NCBI RefSeq assembly: GCF_021018745.1 | Contig: NZ_CP063845.1 | Coordinates: forward strand, 2,480,001 to 2,544,000 | From: Gloeobacter morelensis MG652769 | Lineage (GTDB): Bacteria > Cyanobacteriota > Cyanobacteriia > Gloeobacterales > Gloeobacteraceae | Direction of reading: 5' to 3' | DNA: 64,000 nucleotides | In this document: in pieces, positions 17,074 through 24,704 of the stretch | Numbering within the stretch: position 1 is the first letter of the stretch | Layout of the letters: each line of letters starts with the position of its first letter | Notes under the pieces: generated by a model | Seen by the model: the letters and a program-made list of their open reading frames with translations, nothing else | The model's database searches: none | Told to the model about the DNA's origin: nothing | Position numbers and translations under genes: made by a program

Positions 17074-17697
17074 CTAGAACACAGACCATCCCAACTGCTC
17101 AATGTCATAGAGCTCGTTAAAACAGAAGTTATGGTTGTGCAATCGTTGCATTTGCTTGTTTCCGTAGCAGAACCACCAGACTTTTAATTCGCGATCGCGC
17201 CAGTCGTTCAATTTGGTGCGGATCACAGCGGGGTGATAACCCCGGTCCACTTCGACGGCGACGGTGGGCTCGTCTGCTTCGAGCACGTACATGTCCGGTT
17301 GCTGGAGGGTCGATCTGCTCACACCCTGTGCAACGATGTTGCAGTATTCGCTCAGCAGCCGGTAGCCGGCTTCAGCCAGGCGAAAGCGCGTCTCGCCCAC
17401 CAGCAGGGTGTGGCGGAACTGGGCCGCTGATCCGGGGGTGCTGGGGATCTCGCGCAGGGGCAGGCTTGCCTGGTTGGAGACGATTGCCGCTCCAAGGGGG
17501 GTGAGGTAGCAGCAGGCGATCGGTCGGCCCCGGCCGATCGTGTAGTTGCAGCGGCGGATCAGACCCTGGTCGTGCAGCTGTTGCAGCCGGTGGTAAACGC
17601 GGTGGCCGTAGCGCGCCACCAGTTGCCGGGTTGAAGCAAGGCGGTCGATCGCTAAATCGATCATCAAAGGTGGCAGGGATTTCACTTTTTGCCCCAA
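17074..17697 (-). CDS. replication-relaxation-like protein with nuclease-like tail
   Basis: A 207-residue protein. An N-terminal winged helix (STRQLVARYGHRVYHRLQQL) is followed by CYLTPLGAAIVSNQ and a C-terminal part with DMYVLEADEPTVAVEVDRGY and ELKVWWFCYGNK. The D-(x)n-ExD pattern resembles the replication-relaxation family, whose C-terminal half has a PD-(D/E)XK-like fold. It overlaps the upstream membrane gene by 16 bases and so belongs to its operon. Role unknown; its place beside a relaxase suggests an element-maintenance job. Confidence 0.62.
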   Translation of the reverse strand: MGQKVKSLPPLMIDLAIDRLASTRQLVARYGHRVYHRLQQLHDQGLIRRCNYTIGRGRPIACCYLTPLGAAIVSNQASLPLREIPSTPGSAAQFRHTLLVGETRFRLAEAGYRLLSEYCNIVAQGVSRSTLQQPDMYVLEADEPTVAVEVDRGYHPAVIRTKLNDWRDRELKVWWFCYGNKQMQRLHNHNFCFNELYDIEQLGWSVF

Positions 17698-18305
17698 AAT
17701 TCCGGTCGGTTGTTGCTGCAGTAGAACCGCCGAGGTTTAGCGTCGATGTCGTCGGTGGCCGACTGGTTTTTGACTTCGCCAAATAGCAGCATCTCGTTGC
17801 CTTTTTTGCGATAGACGCCGATAAAATCAAACAGGTTTTGGACGGTTTTGGAGCTTCCCAGGGCGCCCGCCAGAAAAGGGACCGAGGCGAACGGACCGCC
17901 GGAGCTGACCACTTGATTTTGAGCAAGGCGAAATTGCAGGTGGCCGCGGCTATCCAGGGTGCCTTTGATCACTCCCGGATCGCCGTCCAACAGCAGCAAG
18001 TCGCCCCCCAGGTGGATGCCCGACTGGCTGAGCACCAGTTGGTAATACAGCGGCGGTAGATTGGCAAGCTGGCTGTAGCAGTAGTACTGCCCAGTGAGAT
18101 CTGTGGTCGGCCGCGGGGGGAGGGCGGCCTTTGGCGCAGGGGGCCGCTCGTCGGTAGGCGTCGATTGGGCAGCGTCGGTGCGCGCTGCAGCCAACAGTTT
18201 GACCAGCAGTACGATTGCTGCCAGGCCCACACAGGCGGCGGCGGCCCACAGCACCATCGTCCGCACCGTGGGGCCGCTTTTTGGCCCGTTGATCAAGTCC
18301 GCCAT
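17682..18305 (-). CDS. single-pass membrane protein of mobilisation locus
   Basis: A 207-residue protein with one membrane helix near the N-terminus (VLWAAAACVGLAAIVLLVKL), a proline-rich linker and a soluble domain with two cysteine-containing strands (TGQYYCYSQLANLPPLYYQL and RRFYCSNNRPEFWGKK). It is the first gene of a three-gene minus-strand operon with two winged-helix proteins. Topology resembles VirB8/VirB9-like envelope proteins, but no motif supports that. Family not recognised. Confidence 0.55.
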   Translation of the reverse strand: MADLINGPKSGPTVRTMVLWAAAACVGLAAIVLLVKLLAAARTDAAQSTPTDERPPAPKAALPPRPTTDLTGQYYCYSQLANLPPLYYQLVLSQSGIHLGGDLLLLDGDPGVIKGTLDSRGHLQFRLAQNQVVSSGGPFASVPFLAGALGSSKTVQNLFDFIGVYRKKGNEMLLFGEVKNQSATDDIDAKPRRFYCSNNRPEFWGKK

Positions 18306-18414
18306 TCTGGCTGTCTAGAAAGCTCCATTGCACCGATGGCGAATTTGGGCGCTGCGCTTGCGGGTTGGTGGCGATTTTGGGTTTTGTCAGGAGGGGTGGG
18401 TGGTTTGGTGGGGG

Positions 18415-18650
18415 GGGCTTTGGGAGTTGGCTGTGCACGACGCTCTGTGGGTGCGAGAGGCGGAACCCCTTCGGGTTCCCCTCTCGCGCTCTCCAGCCTC
18501 CCCGCGTCGGGGGCGTGCTACCCCCGACACCCCCAGATTGGAGCGGGCACGGACGGGCACGAGGTTGGGTGCGTTGGATGAGTTTACTTTTCCAGGGCCT
18601 GCACGCGTTGCGTGGCGACTGCGGCAACGAGCTGAGTGTGCGGGGTGCCT
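18415..18650 (+). repeat. hairpin-rich dispersed repeat, copy A
   Basis: About 235 bases that reappear in inverted orientation at 22205-22445. Two strong hairpins are present: 18455-18485 (GAGAGG...CCTCTC around a CTTC loop) and 18507-18527 (TCGGGGG, loop, CCCCCGA). A shared GGCCTGCACGCGTTGCGTG segment lies near its end. The ORFs that cross it look like shadows, because the identity between copies is in DNA structure and not in one preserved frame. Function unknown; a MITE-like or structured-RNA element are the two options. Confidence 0.72.
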
Positions 18651-18674
18651 GAAAAAGTCAATTAATTTTGATTT

Positions 18675-18881
18675 CTATATACTCTCCGCCCACGCCAGGC
18701 AGGCGAGCACCGCCGCCGGGCATAGTAGTACCAGTGGAATGGCGCCGCAGGCCCAGAAGGGCATCTGGCCGGTATGGGCCGCGTAGCCTAAAGTGGCGCA
18801 GGCGGCAAGGGTAATGGCGATGCCGGTGGCACCGGCGAGAATCTGGAGGCGGCGCCGAAATTCGTGTTGGGAAGGGAGCAT
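18675..18881 (-). CDS. small two-helix membrane protein
   Basis: A 68-residue protein with two hydrophobic helices (GATGIAITLAACATLGYAAH and FWACGAIPLVLLCPAAVLAC) joined by a short loop. The ATG at 18881 has a GGGAGC-like site; a longer frame to 19088 has no support. It lies just outside repeat copy A and is divergent from the SpoIID-like gene. No family recognised. Confidence 0.55.
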   Translation of the reverse strand: MLPSQHEFRRRLQILAGATGIAITLAACATLGYAAHTGQMPFWACGAIPLVLLCPAAVLACLAWAESI

Positions 18882-19077
18882 CGCAAATTTTTGGGCGGGC
18901 CGACGGGTTATCTGCCTCGCTTTGCCACTTATCGGGCAGGAGACGAGCACGGTGCTCGCCAGTTCGCCGATGTTTTCCCTCCTGTGGGCGTGTTTTGCAA
19001 AAGTGTGCCCGGGGACTGCCCTGATGGGTTGAAATGAGCGACTGCACGGGTGTATGCGCAGGCGACCGGCAATTTCT

Positions 19078-19881
19078 ATGTTCTTCAAATCAGCAAGTTG
19101 GCTGGCCGGGTGGGTGGCGGTGGGCCTGGGTCATTGTGAGCAGGCCCGGGCTTTTGCTTTGCGGGTGCTCGTCGAAGGCCCCAGTGCGCAGATCTCCGTA
19201 GCGGTCTCCGCGCCGGTTGACTATCGTCAGGACAATGGGGTGAGTGTGACCCTCAGTCCCGGACAATTCTTTGAGGTCAACCGCCACAATCTGGGTATGT
19301 TGAATCTGCCCGATGCTGCTCTGGCCCTGGTGGGCGGCCGGTGGTACCCGGAGGGAATGCGCTTTATCCGGCTTGGAGATGGAGTCGCAGCGATCAACCT
19401 CGTCGATTCGGAGAGTTATCTGCGCGGGGTGGTGCCCCGGGAGATGCCGGGAAGCTACCACCACGAAGCGCTCAAAGCCCAGGCGATCGCAGCGCGTACC
19501 TACGCCCTGACCAGTTGGCGACGGCGCAAGCACGGTCCCCACTACGACCTGGTGGATACGGTCATCGACCAGGTCTACGGCGGTTATGCCCGCTACGACG
19601 CGCGCAGCGGTAAAAGCCAGTGGTTGACAGACTCGCGCACCGACCGGGCGGTAGCGGAGACCCACGCTCTGGTGCTCGATTATTCACAAGTCGAAGGCAA
19701 CTACCGTGCCTGGGGCATCGCCGGGTGGACTAACTTTGGTGATTATCAATTGCCGGTACCCAAAGGCCGGATGCTCAGCCAGCAGGTCTCCCAGCAGATG
19801 GCCCGAACCGGCTGGAACTGCGCTCAGATCCTCTGGTACTGGTACCGCTCAGGAATCTATCAGTTGCCGAAGGAGGTGTAA
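19078..19881 (+). CDS. SpoIID/LytB-domain protein
   Basis: A 267-residue exported protein. An N-terminal signal peptide (MFFKSASWLAGWVAVGLG) is followed by a SpoIID domain with the signature LRGVVPREMPGSYHHEALKA and QAIAARTYAL. SpoIID is a lytic transglycosylase that cuts glycan strands from which peptides have been removed; cyanobacterial relatives act in cell-wall or septum remodelling. Here the C-terminal third differs from the usual GGxTE region, so activity is uncertain. I chose the ATG at 19078 over 19054 because it leaves a proper signal peptide. A structured leader element begins 17 bases after the stop. Confidence 0.8.
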   Translation: MFFKSASWLAGWVAVGLGHCEQARAFALRVLVEGPSAQISVAVSAPVDYRQDNGVSVTLSPGQFFEVNRHNLGMLNLPDAALALVGGRWYPEGMRFIRLGDGVAAINLVDSESYLRGVVPREMPGSYHHEALKAQAIAARTYALTSWRRRKHGPHYDLVDTVIDQVYGGYARYDARSGKSQWLTDSRTDRAVAETHALVLDYSQVEGNYRAWGIAGWTNFGDYQLPVPKGRMLSQQVSQQMARTGWNCAQILWYWYRSGIYQLPKEV

Positions 19882-19897
19882 ATCGTTTTCAGACAGA

Positions 19898-20070
19898 CAG
19901 CCATCTGGCTGGTGGGCGCGGCTCCAATAAAGCGCATCGGGAGTTGATCCCCACGCAGGTTGTCCTGCTGTGCAAGACCGCACCTTGAAAACCGAATCCG
20001 ACCGAGGACGACCCGACCGTCCAGACCGAAGTATTGCCTGAGGCGATGCTTCCGTCTGGACGGCAGGGTC
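19898..20070 (+). promoter_or_regulatory. structured leader element, copy E1
   Basis: Ordered parts: hairpin CAGCC-ATCT-GGCTG (19898-19911); GGGCGC plus GGCTCC (19914 on); CTGTGC, a six-base loop and GCAC forming a small hairpin at 19970-19983; then CTTGAAAACCGA to 19995; then a long stem at 20010-20070 (22 base pairs with one mismatch and two G-U pairs around a TGA loop, closed by GACCC/GGGTC). The same order occurs at 44826-45005 (+) and 32987-33151 (-). It lies 95 bases ahead of the 384-residue orphan gene. Confidence 0.7.
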
Positions 20071-20165
20071 AGACTATTTCACCAACGAAGTAGGCTTTCC
20101 ATTTCCCCCAGAAAGGCCGGCAACCGTCCGCGCCATTGTTCACCTCGTTCATTAATTCCTGACTT

Positions 20166-21320
20166 ATGAAACCTACTATTTTTGGTGTCGAGCCCTCCCA
20201 CTACTTTCCAATGAATTACGCGATCCAAGCTCTTGAAGAAGAAAGTGCTCCGGCAGCGGATGCCACTTTCACATTCGACGCTATGTTCCGAATTCCTGAC
20301 ACAATTCCGGAACGGCTGGTCCTCAAAGATTTGCATTTACCCGCCAGAATAAGCACTTTGCGGAATGTGGGTTCTGTAGACGCTAGAGTCATTGAAAAAC
20401 TCGAAGCCACGCAGAGCATCGGTGCCCTGATTGGTGCCTACGACAGAACCTTTGAGAGACGTGCTCTGATGATTGTTTTGCCGAATGCTAACCTGCGAAT
20501 CAGGTATAGCCCCCACCGCGGCAACCACTGGCAACACCTCTCATCTCTTGAAGGTCATGGAGCACAATGGCTGCGCAAACTTTGCAGCGAGGGCGAGTAT
20601 GTTGGTTTACAGTACCTGGCAATCCCTGCATATACGGTCGCAGCAGACCGTCTCTGGTTATCCGTCAGACAGAGTTACATCGATAACCACACCACCAACT
20701 TCGTCGAGCGATTGATCGCTCGGGTACCAAAGCTTTTGTACCTGTGTGCCGCAGATGCAAAACAAGGGGCGGGGGCAAACCAACTCTCTCGCCATATCCT
20801 AAAGGAACACCCAAATCATGCATTGACTGTGCGGGTCCGACCTGACGCACAGACCCTTTGGGCAGACCCCAGACAGCACGCAACCCTTGTTGAGGCGGAT
20901 ATCGAAGCAGCCATCCGTAAGGTCATTCTTGAAAAGCGGGTAATCTGCATTCCTGTAAATACCTACGGACAGTTCATCACGCTCTCAGGTAGCACGCCTC
21001 AAGAAAAAGAGTGCAGCAAAGCACTGCAAGAAATCCTCCATCCATCGCTGTCTTTTCTGATGCGTTCAGCCCGAACTTATACCCAGACCACAGTAGCGCA
21101 GATTCTGAAAGATCACCTGCTCAGGCGGGCAATCAATTCTGAATCAAAAGCTGCCCAAGAGGCGGAAGCATTGCATACCGAAGACACAGGGAACTTATGT
21201 ACCAGTCTCATAGAGGAAGACCTCACAGATGATGGAGGAGACGCGGCACTTGAGGGCATAGCTGACAAGCAGAAGCAGCCGAAAAAGCGGCGCACAAAGC
21301 GGGCCGCTGAGTCCGCATAA
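20166..21320 (+). CDS. orphan protein of 384 residues
   Basis: A soluble protein of mixed composition with lower GC at silent sites than its neighbours. Residues ~40-300 look globular (ERLVLKDLHLPARISTLRNV; GAYDRTFERRALMIVLPNAN; RVPKLLYLCAADAKQGAGAN). The last 40 residues are charged and end in a lysine/arginine-rich tail (KQKQPKKRRTKRAAESA) that may contact nucleic acid. No membrane helix, signal peptide or known motif was found. The gene is flanked by long hairpins on both sides: leader E1 upstream and 21339-21389 downstream. Function unknown; transfer from elsewhere is plausible. Confidence 0.7.
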   Translation: MKPTIFGVEPSHYFPMNYAIQALEEESAPAADATFTFDAMFRIPDTIPERLVLKDLHLPARISTLRNVGSVDARVIEKLEATQSIGALIGAYDRTFERRALMIVLPNANLRIRYSPHRGNHWQHLSSLEGHGAQWLRKLCSEGEYVGLQYLAIPAYTVAADRLWLSVRQSYIDNHTTNFVERLIARVPKLLYLCAADAKQGAGANQLSRHILKEHPNHALTVRVRPDAQTLWADPRQHATLVEADIEAAIRKVILEKRVICIPVNTYGQFITLSGSTPQEKECSKALQEILHPSLSFLMRSARTYTQTTVAQILKDHLLRRAINSESKAAQEAEALHTEDTGNLCTSLIEEDLTDDGGDAALEGIADKQKQPKKRRTKRAAESA

Positions 21321-21338
21321 CCCCGGTCGGATCGGCGG

Positions 21339-21389
21339 TACGGTTAGCGCAGATCCGGAAAGAATTTTTCTTTCCGGATCTGCACCGTA
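21339..21389 (+). terminator. long hairpin after the orphan gene
   Basis: A perfect 14-base-pair stem (GCAGATCCGGAAAG with CTTTCCGGATCTGC, loop AATTTTT) is closed outside by TACGGT/ACCGTA. It begins 18 bases after the stop at 21320. There is no T-tract after the stem, so it may protect or terminate the transcript rather than act as a classic intrinsic terminator. Confidence 0.55.
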
Positions 21390-21519
21390 TAGCAAAAATC
21401 TAATTTGTAGCGAGATACATGTTTATATAAATGCACCTATCCCTAGAATGGGCACACCAGCCCGCCCCAATGCCCACCACCCCATCACCCCACCCCTGAC
21501 CGGCACGGACGAGGCAACG

Positions 21520-22179
21520 ATGAAATTCTCCACACCACCTGCCCAGACCTCCTTCAACCCCAGTCGATGTGCATCGATGGACGCTGAAACTCCCGCACCC
21601 GCGCCGCAGCCGCCCGAGCATCTCTCGGCAGAAATCACGCAGCTTCTGGCGGGTTGGCACAAAGGTGATCGCCGGGCCATCGCCGAACTGACGCCGATTT
21701 TGTACTCTCAGTTGCGCATGCTCGCCCGTCGTCATCTCTACCGCGAACGGGCGAACCATACACTGCAACCTACCGCCCTGGTGCACGAGGCGTACTTTCG
21801 CCTCGTCGAGCAGACCCGCGTGCACTGGGAGAACCGTACCCAGTTCTTCTCAGTCGCCTCGCTGTTGATGCGGCGCGTCCTTGTGGACTATGCCCGCGCC
21901 CAGGGGGCGATCAAGCGCCAGGCAGGCACCCAGAAACTGGCCCTCGATGAAGCTGTGCACGTCCCGAGCCAGGGGCGTCCGGTCGATTGGCTGGCCCTCG
22001 ACGAAGCCCTCGACGAACTGGCCCGCATCGAACCCGAGTATAAGCGGGTGGTTGAATTGCGCTATTTTATGGGGCTCACGATCGAGGAAGTAGCAACAGT
22101 CATGGAAATCTCCCCCGCCACCGTCAAGCGCTACTGGGCCCAGGCGCGCACCTGGCTGAAGCAGCAGCTGGTAGATTAA
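21520..22179 (+). CDS. ECF-type sigma-70 factor
   Basis: A 219-residue ECF sigma factor of the Sigma70_ECF (PF07638-like) group. Diagnostic stretches are LYRERANHTLQPTALVHEAY (region 2), DYARAQGAIKRQAG and, in region 4, YFMGLTIEEVATVMEISPAT then VKRYWAQARTWLK. It directs RNA polymerase to a special promoter set. No anti-sigma gene is next to it, and this group often lacks one. The ATG at 21520 has a GAGG site; ATGs at 21448 and 21577 are in frame. It ends 25 bases before repeat copy B. Confidence 0.85.
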   Translation: MKFSTPPAQTSFNPSRCASMDAETPAPAPQPPEHLSAEITQLLAGWHKGDRRAIAELTPILYSQLRMLARRHLYRERANHTLQPTALVHEAYFRLVEQTRVHWENRTQFFSVASLLMRRVLVDYARAQGAIKRQAGTQKLALDEAVHVPSQGRPVDWLALDEALDELARIEPEYKRVVELRYFMGLTIEEVATVMEISPATVKRYWAQARTWLKQQLVD

Positions 22180-22204
22180 GACTCAGAATTTTATTGTTAT
22201 TTTT

Positions 22205-22445
22205 AAGACGCCCTGCGCACTCGCCTCTGTGCCGCAGTTGACACGCAACGCGTGCAGGCCCTGGAAGAATAAACCGAGCCAACGATCACCATCTCGTTCC
22301 TGTCCGTGCCCCCTCCTATCTGGGGGGTGTCGGGGGTAGCACGCCCCCTGACGCGGGGAGGTTGGAGAGCGCGAGAGGGGAACCCGAAGGGGGTTCCGCC
22401 TCTCGCACCCACAGATTGTCGTGCAAAGCCAACTGCCAAACCCCC
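22205..22445 (-). repeat. hairpin-rich dispersed repeat, copy B (inverted)
   Basis: The reverse complement of this stretch aligns with copy A (18415-18650). It keeps both hairpins (the GAGAGG/CCTCTC stem and the CGGGGG/CCCCCG stem) and the GGCCTGCACGCGTTGCGTG segment, with scattered changes and short indels. Between the copies lie the SpoIID-like, orphan and sigma genes. Divergence between the copies suggests an old event or different source copies. Confidence 0.72.
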
Positions 22446-22509
22446 AGATCAAATGCGCCCCCAGAACCGCATGCAAAGCCCACCGCCAGACACCCAGATC
22501 AAAACCGCT

Positions 22510-23418
22510 TTAAAGATACGCCTTGAAGATCCGGCTGGCTAAAATATCTGCTGCCTCAATCGTCATCAAATCCACCACCGCCAGCGGCTCCCCCATCCTG
22601 GCAAATAGACGGTTCGCCTGGCGTTTACGAAATTCGTCGATGGCATTTCGGATGCTGCGGGCATTGGCAAAGTACGTCAGCCGCGTGCACCGCTCGATAT
22701 ACCGTCTGAAGGCTTCTTCGGCTGCGGCACCAAGGCGGTACTGCTGGCGGGCGAGCATCAGAGCACCGATCGCAAACAACTCCTCATCGGTGTAATCCGG
22801 AAAAGCGACATGATTATCAATTCGGGAAGCAAGCCCCGGGTTGGCATCAAAAAACCGCGCCATCCGGTCTTTATAGCCCGCGACGATGACCACAAATTCG
22901 CCGCGGCGATTTTCCATCGCCTGCAGAAGCGTCTCGATCACCTCGCTGGTCTGATCGCGCTCACCGGCAGCCTGGTGTAGATAGTACGCTTCATCGATAA
23001 ACAGCACCCCACCCACCGCCTTATCGATCACCTGACCGGTGCGTCCACCAGTCAGGTCGGTGCGGCTAGCGGCGATCATATGGCCCTTTTGAATGTACCC
23101 AAGGCGATGCAAAATACTGGCCATGCGCAGAGCAACCGTCGTCTTGCCGGTGCCGGGCTTGCCGGTAAAGGACATGTGCAGGCCGGGAGCTTCAGAGGTC
23201 ATACCCAGTTTGCGGCGGGTGCGATCGATGAGCAAAAAGGCGGCGATTTCGCGAATGGCGGTTTTTACTGGCTGCATGCCGACGAGATCCCGCTCCAGTT
23301 CATCCAGGATGGCCTGGACCGCCGATCGGGCATACTCAGCCTGCAGATCCACCGCTTCGCCCGCCCCAGCAACCGCTGCGACCGAGGATGAACAGCCCGC
23401 AAATAATTCGGTTCGCAT
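22510..23418 (-). CDS. cbbX: CbbX-like AAA+ ATPase with shortened pore loop
   Basis: A 302-residue AAA+ protein close to CbbX, the activase of red-type Rubisco. Walker A is GKPGTGKT (86-93), Walker [13 protein letters not shown] (136-147), and the arginine-finger region is [20 protein letters not shown]. Between DLTG (121-124) and AVGG (134) about eight residues are missing relative to the usual VGQYIGHTAPK region, so the aromatic pore-loop tyrosine is absent. Cyanobacteria mostly use form IB Rubisco, and no Rubisco gene is near. The ATG at 23418 was preferred over a TTG at 23463. Confidence 0.82.
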   Translation of the reverse strand: MRTELFAGCSSSVAAVAGAGEAVDLQAEYARSAVQAILDELERDLVGMQPVKTAIREIAAFLLIDRTRRKLGMTSEAPGLHMSFTGKPGTGKTTVALRMASILHRLGYIQKGHMIAASRTDLTGGRTGQVIDKAVGGVLFIDEAYYLHQAAGERDQTSEVIETLLQAMENRRGEFVVIVAGYKDRMARFFDANPGLASRIDNHVAFPDYTDEELFAIGALMLARQQYRLGAAAEEAFRRYIERCTRLTYFANARSIRNAIDEFRKRQANRLFARMGEPLAVVDLMTIEAADILASRIFKAYL

Positions 23419-23481
23419 AGATAAATAGATGCTCAAACGATCGGTTCTAACTCTAAGGGGCAAAATTCAAGGCCAACTCGT

Positions 23482-23685
23482 TCAAGCAGCCCGCTCGAAG
23501 GCATGGACCGGTTGCTCCAGAGCAACCGGTTCTGCGCACGGCACCAGCAGAATATCGAGTTGCTCCAGTGACAAAAAGCCCAACTGCCAGGCCACCAACG
23601 GCAGATGATCCCCGCCGCAGCGCGCGGCTGCAACGCGGCCGACAACCTCGAATTGCTGTGCGGAAAGCAGCGTGTTAAGCGACAT
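23482..23685 (-). CDS. small hypothetical protein
   Basis: A 67-residue protein (SLNTLLSAQQFEVVGRVAAA; PLVAWQLGFLSLEQLDILLV) with amphipathic helices and no membrane segment. The start at 23685 has a GGAA site; in-frame upstream ATGs would add up to 49 residues. It is 63 bases upstream of the CbbX-like gene on the same strand and may share its transcript. It is divergent from the FHA gene across an inverted repeat. Unknown family. Confidence 0.45.
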   Translation of the reverse strand: MSLNTLLSAQQFEVVGRVAAARCGGDHLPLVAWQLGFLSLEQLDILLVPCAEPVALEQPVHAFERAA

Positions 23686-23833
23686 AAAACAGTTCCAAAA
23701 AACACATTTGTCCATTGCAGCCACCACCACAACCTGTGATGGGTGCTTACTCAATAGAAGACGCGCGAAACAGCCTTCAATCGGCTCAACACCCATCAAA
23801 AAATACAGGATGTAAACCCCATCCCGGAACAAA

Positions 23834-23896
23834 CCCCCGGTGCGATCGCAATTTTTTGAGCACCGTACGGTTCATCGCGCACGATCGCACCGGGGG
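23834..23896. promoter_or_regulatory. 15-bp inverted repeat between divergent genes
   Basis: CCCCCGGTGCGATCG (23834-23848) and its perfect complement CGATCGCACCGGGGG (23882-23896), 33 bases apart. The palindrome ACCGTACGGT lies in the loop. The left arm includes a HIP1 octamer. It sits between the minus-strand gene starting at 23685 and the FHA gene at 23952, so it is a candidate shared operator or a transcript hairpin. Confidence 0.5.
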
Positions 23897-23951
23897 TCTG
23901 CCCTCTAGCTCTACAGAATGTTTCCACCTTCGAGCCCCCCGGGTGACCCCT

Positions 23952-24452
23952 ATGCCCATCCTGCAGATTGATGCCTTTTCAGCGCTCTATAAAGCGATAA
24001 GCGCCGTAGTTCGACCGATACCGGCTGCTGAACACCCGCCGCAACCCCTACCGCTGAGCGCTGCAAGGATACAGGCGAACCCTTCCCACCCTTACGCCAC
24101 CTATTTGCAGGACGCCGTGGCAGCACTGATCTATCTGGGCACCAATACCCGCCTGGAACTGCCCCTCCAGAGCGCCGTCTATATTGGCCGGGCCAACAGC
24201 CAGATTCCACCGGATATCGATGTAGGCAACGCCCCCGACTCGGCCTACGTCTCGCGCGTGCACGCGGTCATCCGGCTGATACCGGGTGGTACCTATACTC
24301 TGGAGGACGCAGGCAGCGCCAATGGCACCTACCTGAACGGCGAAGCGCTCAAGCCGGGCGCGCGCTTCCGGCGGCCGCTGGTATCGGGAGACATCATCGC
24401 CCTGGGTAAAGGGGAGCGCTGCCGGTTTATTTTTGTCACCGACGACAGCTAG
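23952..24452 (+). CDS. FHA-domain protein
   Basis: A 166-residue protein with a C-terminal forkhead-associated domain (residues ~70-160). The motifs are VYIGRANSQIPPDID, SRVHAVIRLIPGGTYTLEDA and GSANGTYLNGEALKPG (G-R, S-R-x-H and N-G signatures). FHA domains bind phosphothreonine and pair with Ser/Thr kinases; none is in the window. About 70 N-terminal residues have no known motif. The ATG at 23952 fits; the extended frame to 23715 crosses the inverted repeat and is unlikely. Confidence 0.87.
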   Translation: MPILQIDAFSALYKAISAVVRPIPAAEHPPQPLPLSAARIQANPSHPYATYLQDAVAALIYLGTNTRLELPLQSAVYIGRANSQIPPDIDVGNAPDSAYVSRVHAVIRLIPGGTYTLEDAGSANGTYLNGEALKPGARFRRPLVSGDIIALGKGERCRFIFVTDDS

Positions 24453-24644
24453 TGCAGTGCAAAACACTCGCCTTGATCCTGACCTGAGGCTGTGACTTTC
24501 CGGCCAGCTTCGCTTTACCCAGGGCGCGGCTCTGCAGCTGTCTATTTGCCCATCCGACCCCGCCGGATGGGCTGTTCCACTTCGAAATCCCCAAAACGAA
24601 ACAGGTTTGCTTTGATCTCATTCGGCGCAAATAGCGGTCTAAGC

Positions 24645-24697
24645 AGGCGCGCAACGGGCGATCCGCATCGGATCCCCGCATGGCGCGCCTGTTTTTT
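24645..24697 (+). terminator. terminator after the FHA gene
   Basis: AGGCGCGC pairs with GCGCGCCT around an inner GGGCGATCCG-CAT-CGGATCCCC hairpin, followed by a T-rich run. A second hairpin (GCCCATCCG/CGGATGGGC at 24548-24572) lies between it and the FHA stop. It separates the convergent FHA and PH-domain genes. Confidence 0.7.
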
Positions 24698-24704
24698 GCG
24701 TCGC

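Noticed and set aside
19898-20070. E-type leader as a CRISPR type V tracrRNA or an IscB/TnpB-associated guide RNA
   Set aside because: The GGGCGC/GCTCC and GTGC/GCAC hairpins are only superficially similar. No Cas12k, Cas9, IscB or TnpB gene and no CRISPR array exist in the window.
19898-20070. Leader E1 as a retron msr-msd
   Set aside because: The long stem looks like an msd hairpin, but no reverse transcriptase is encoded nearby.
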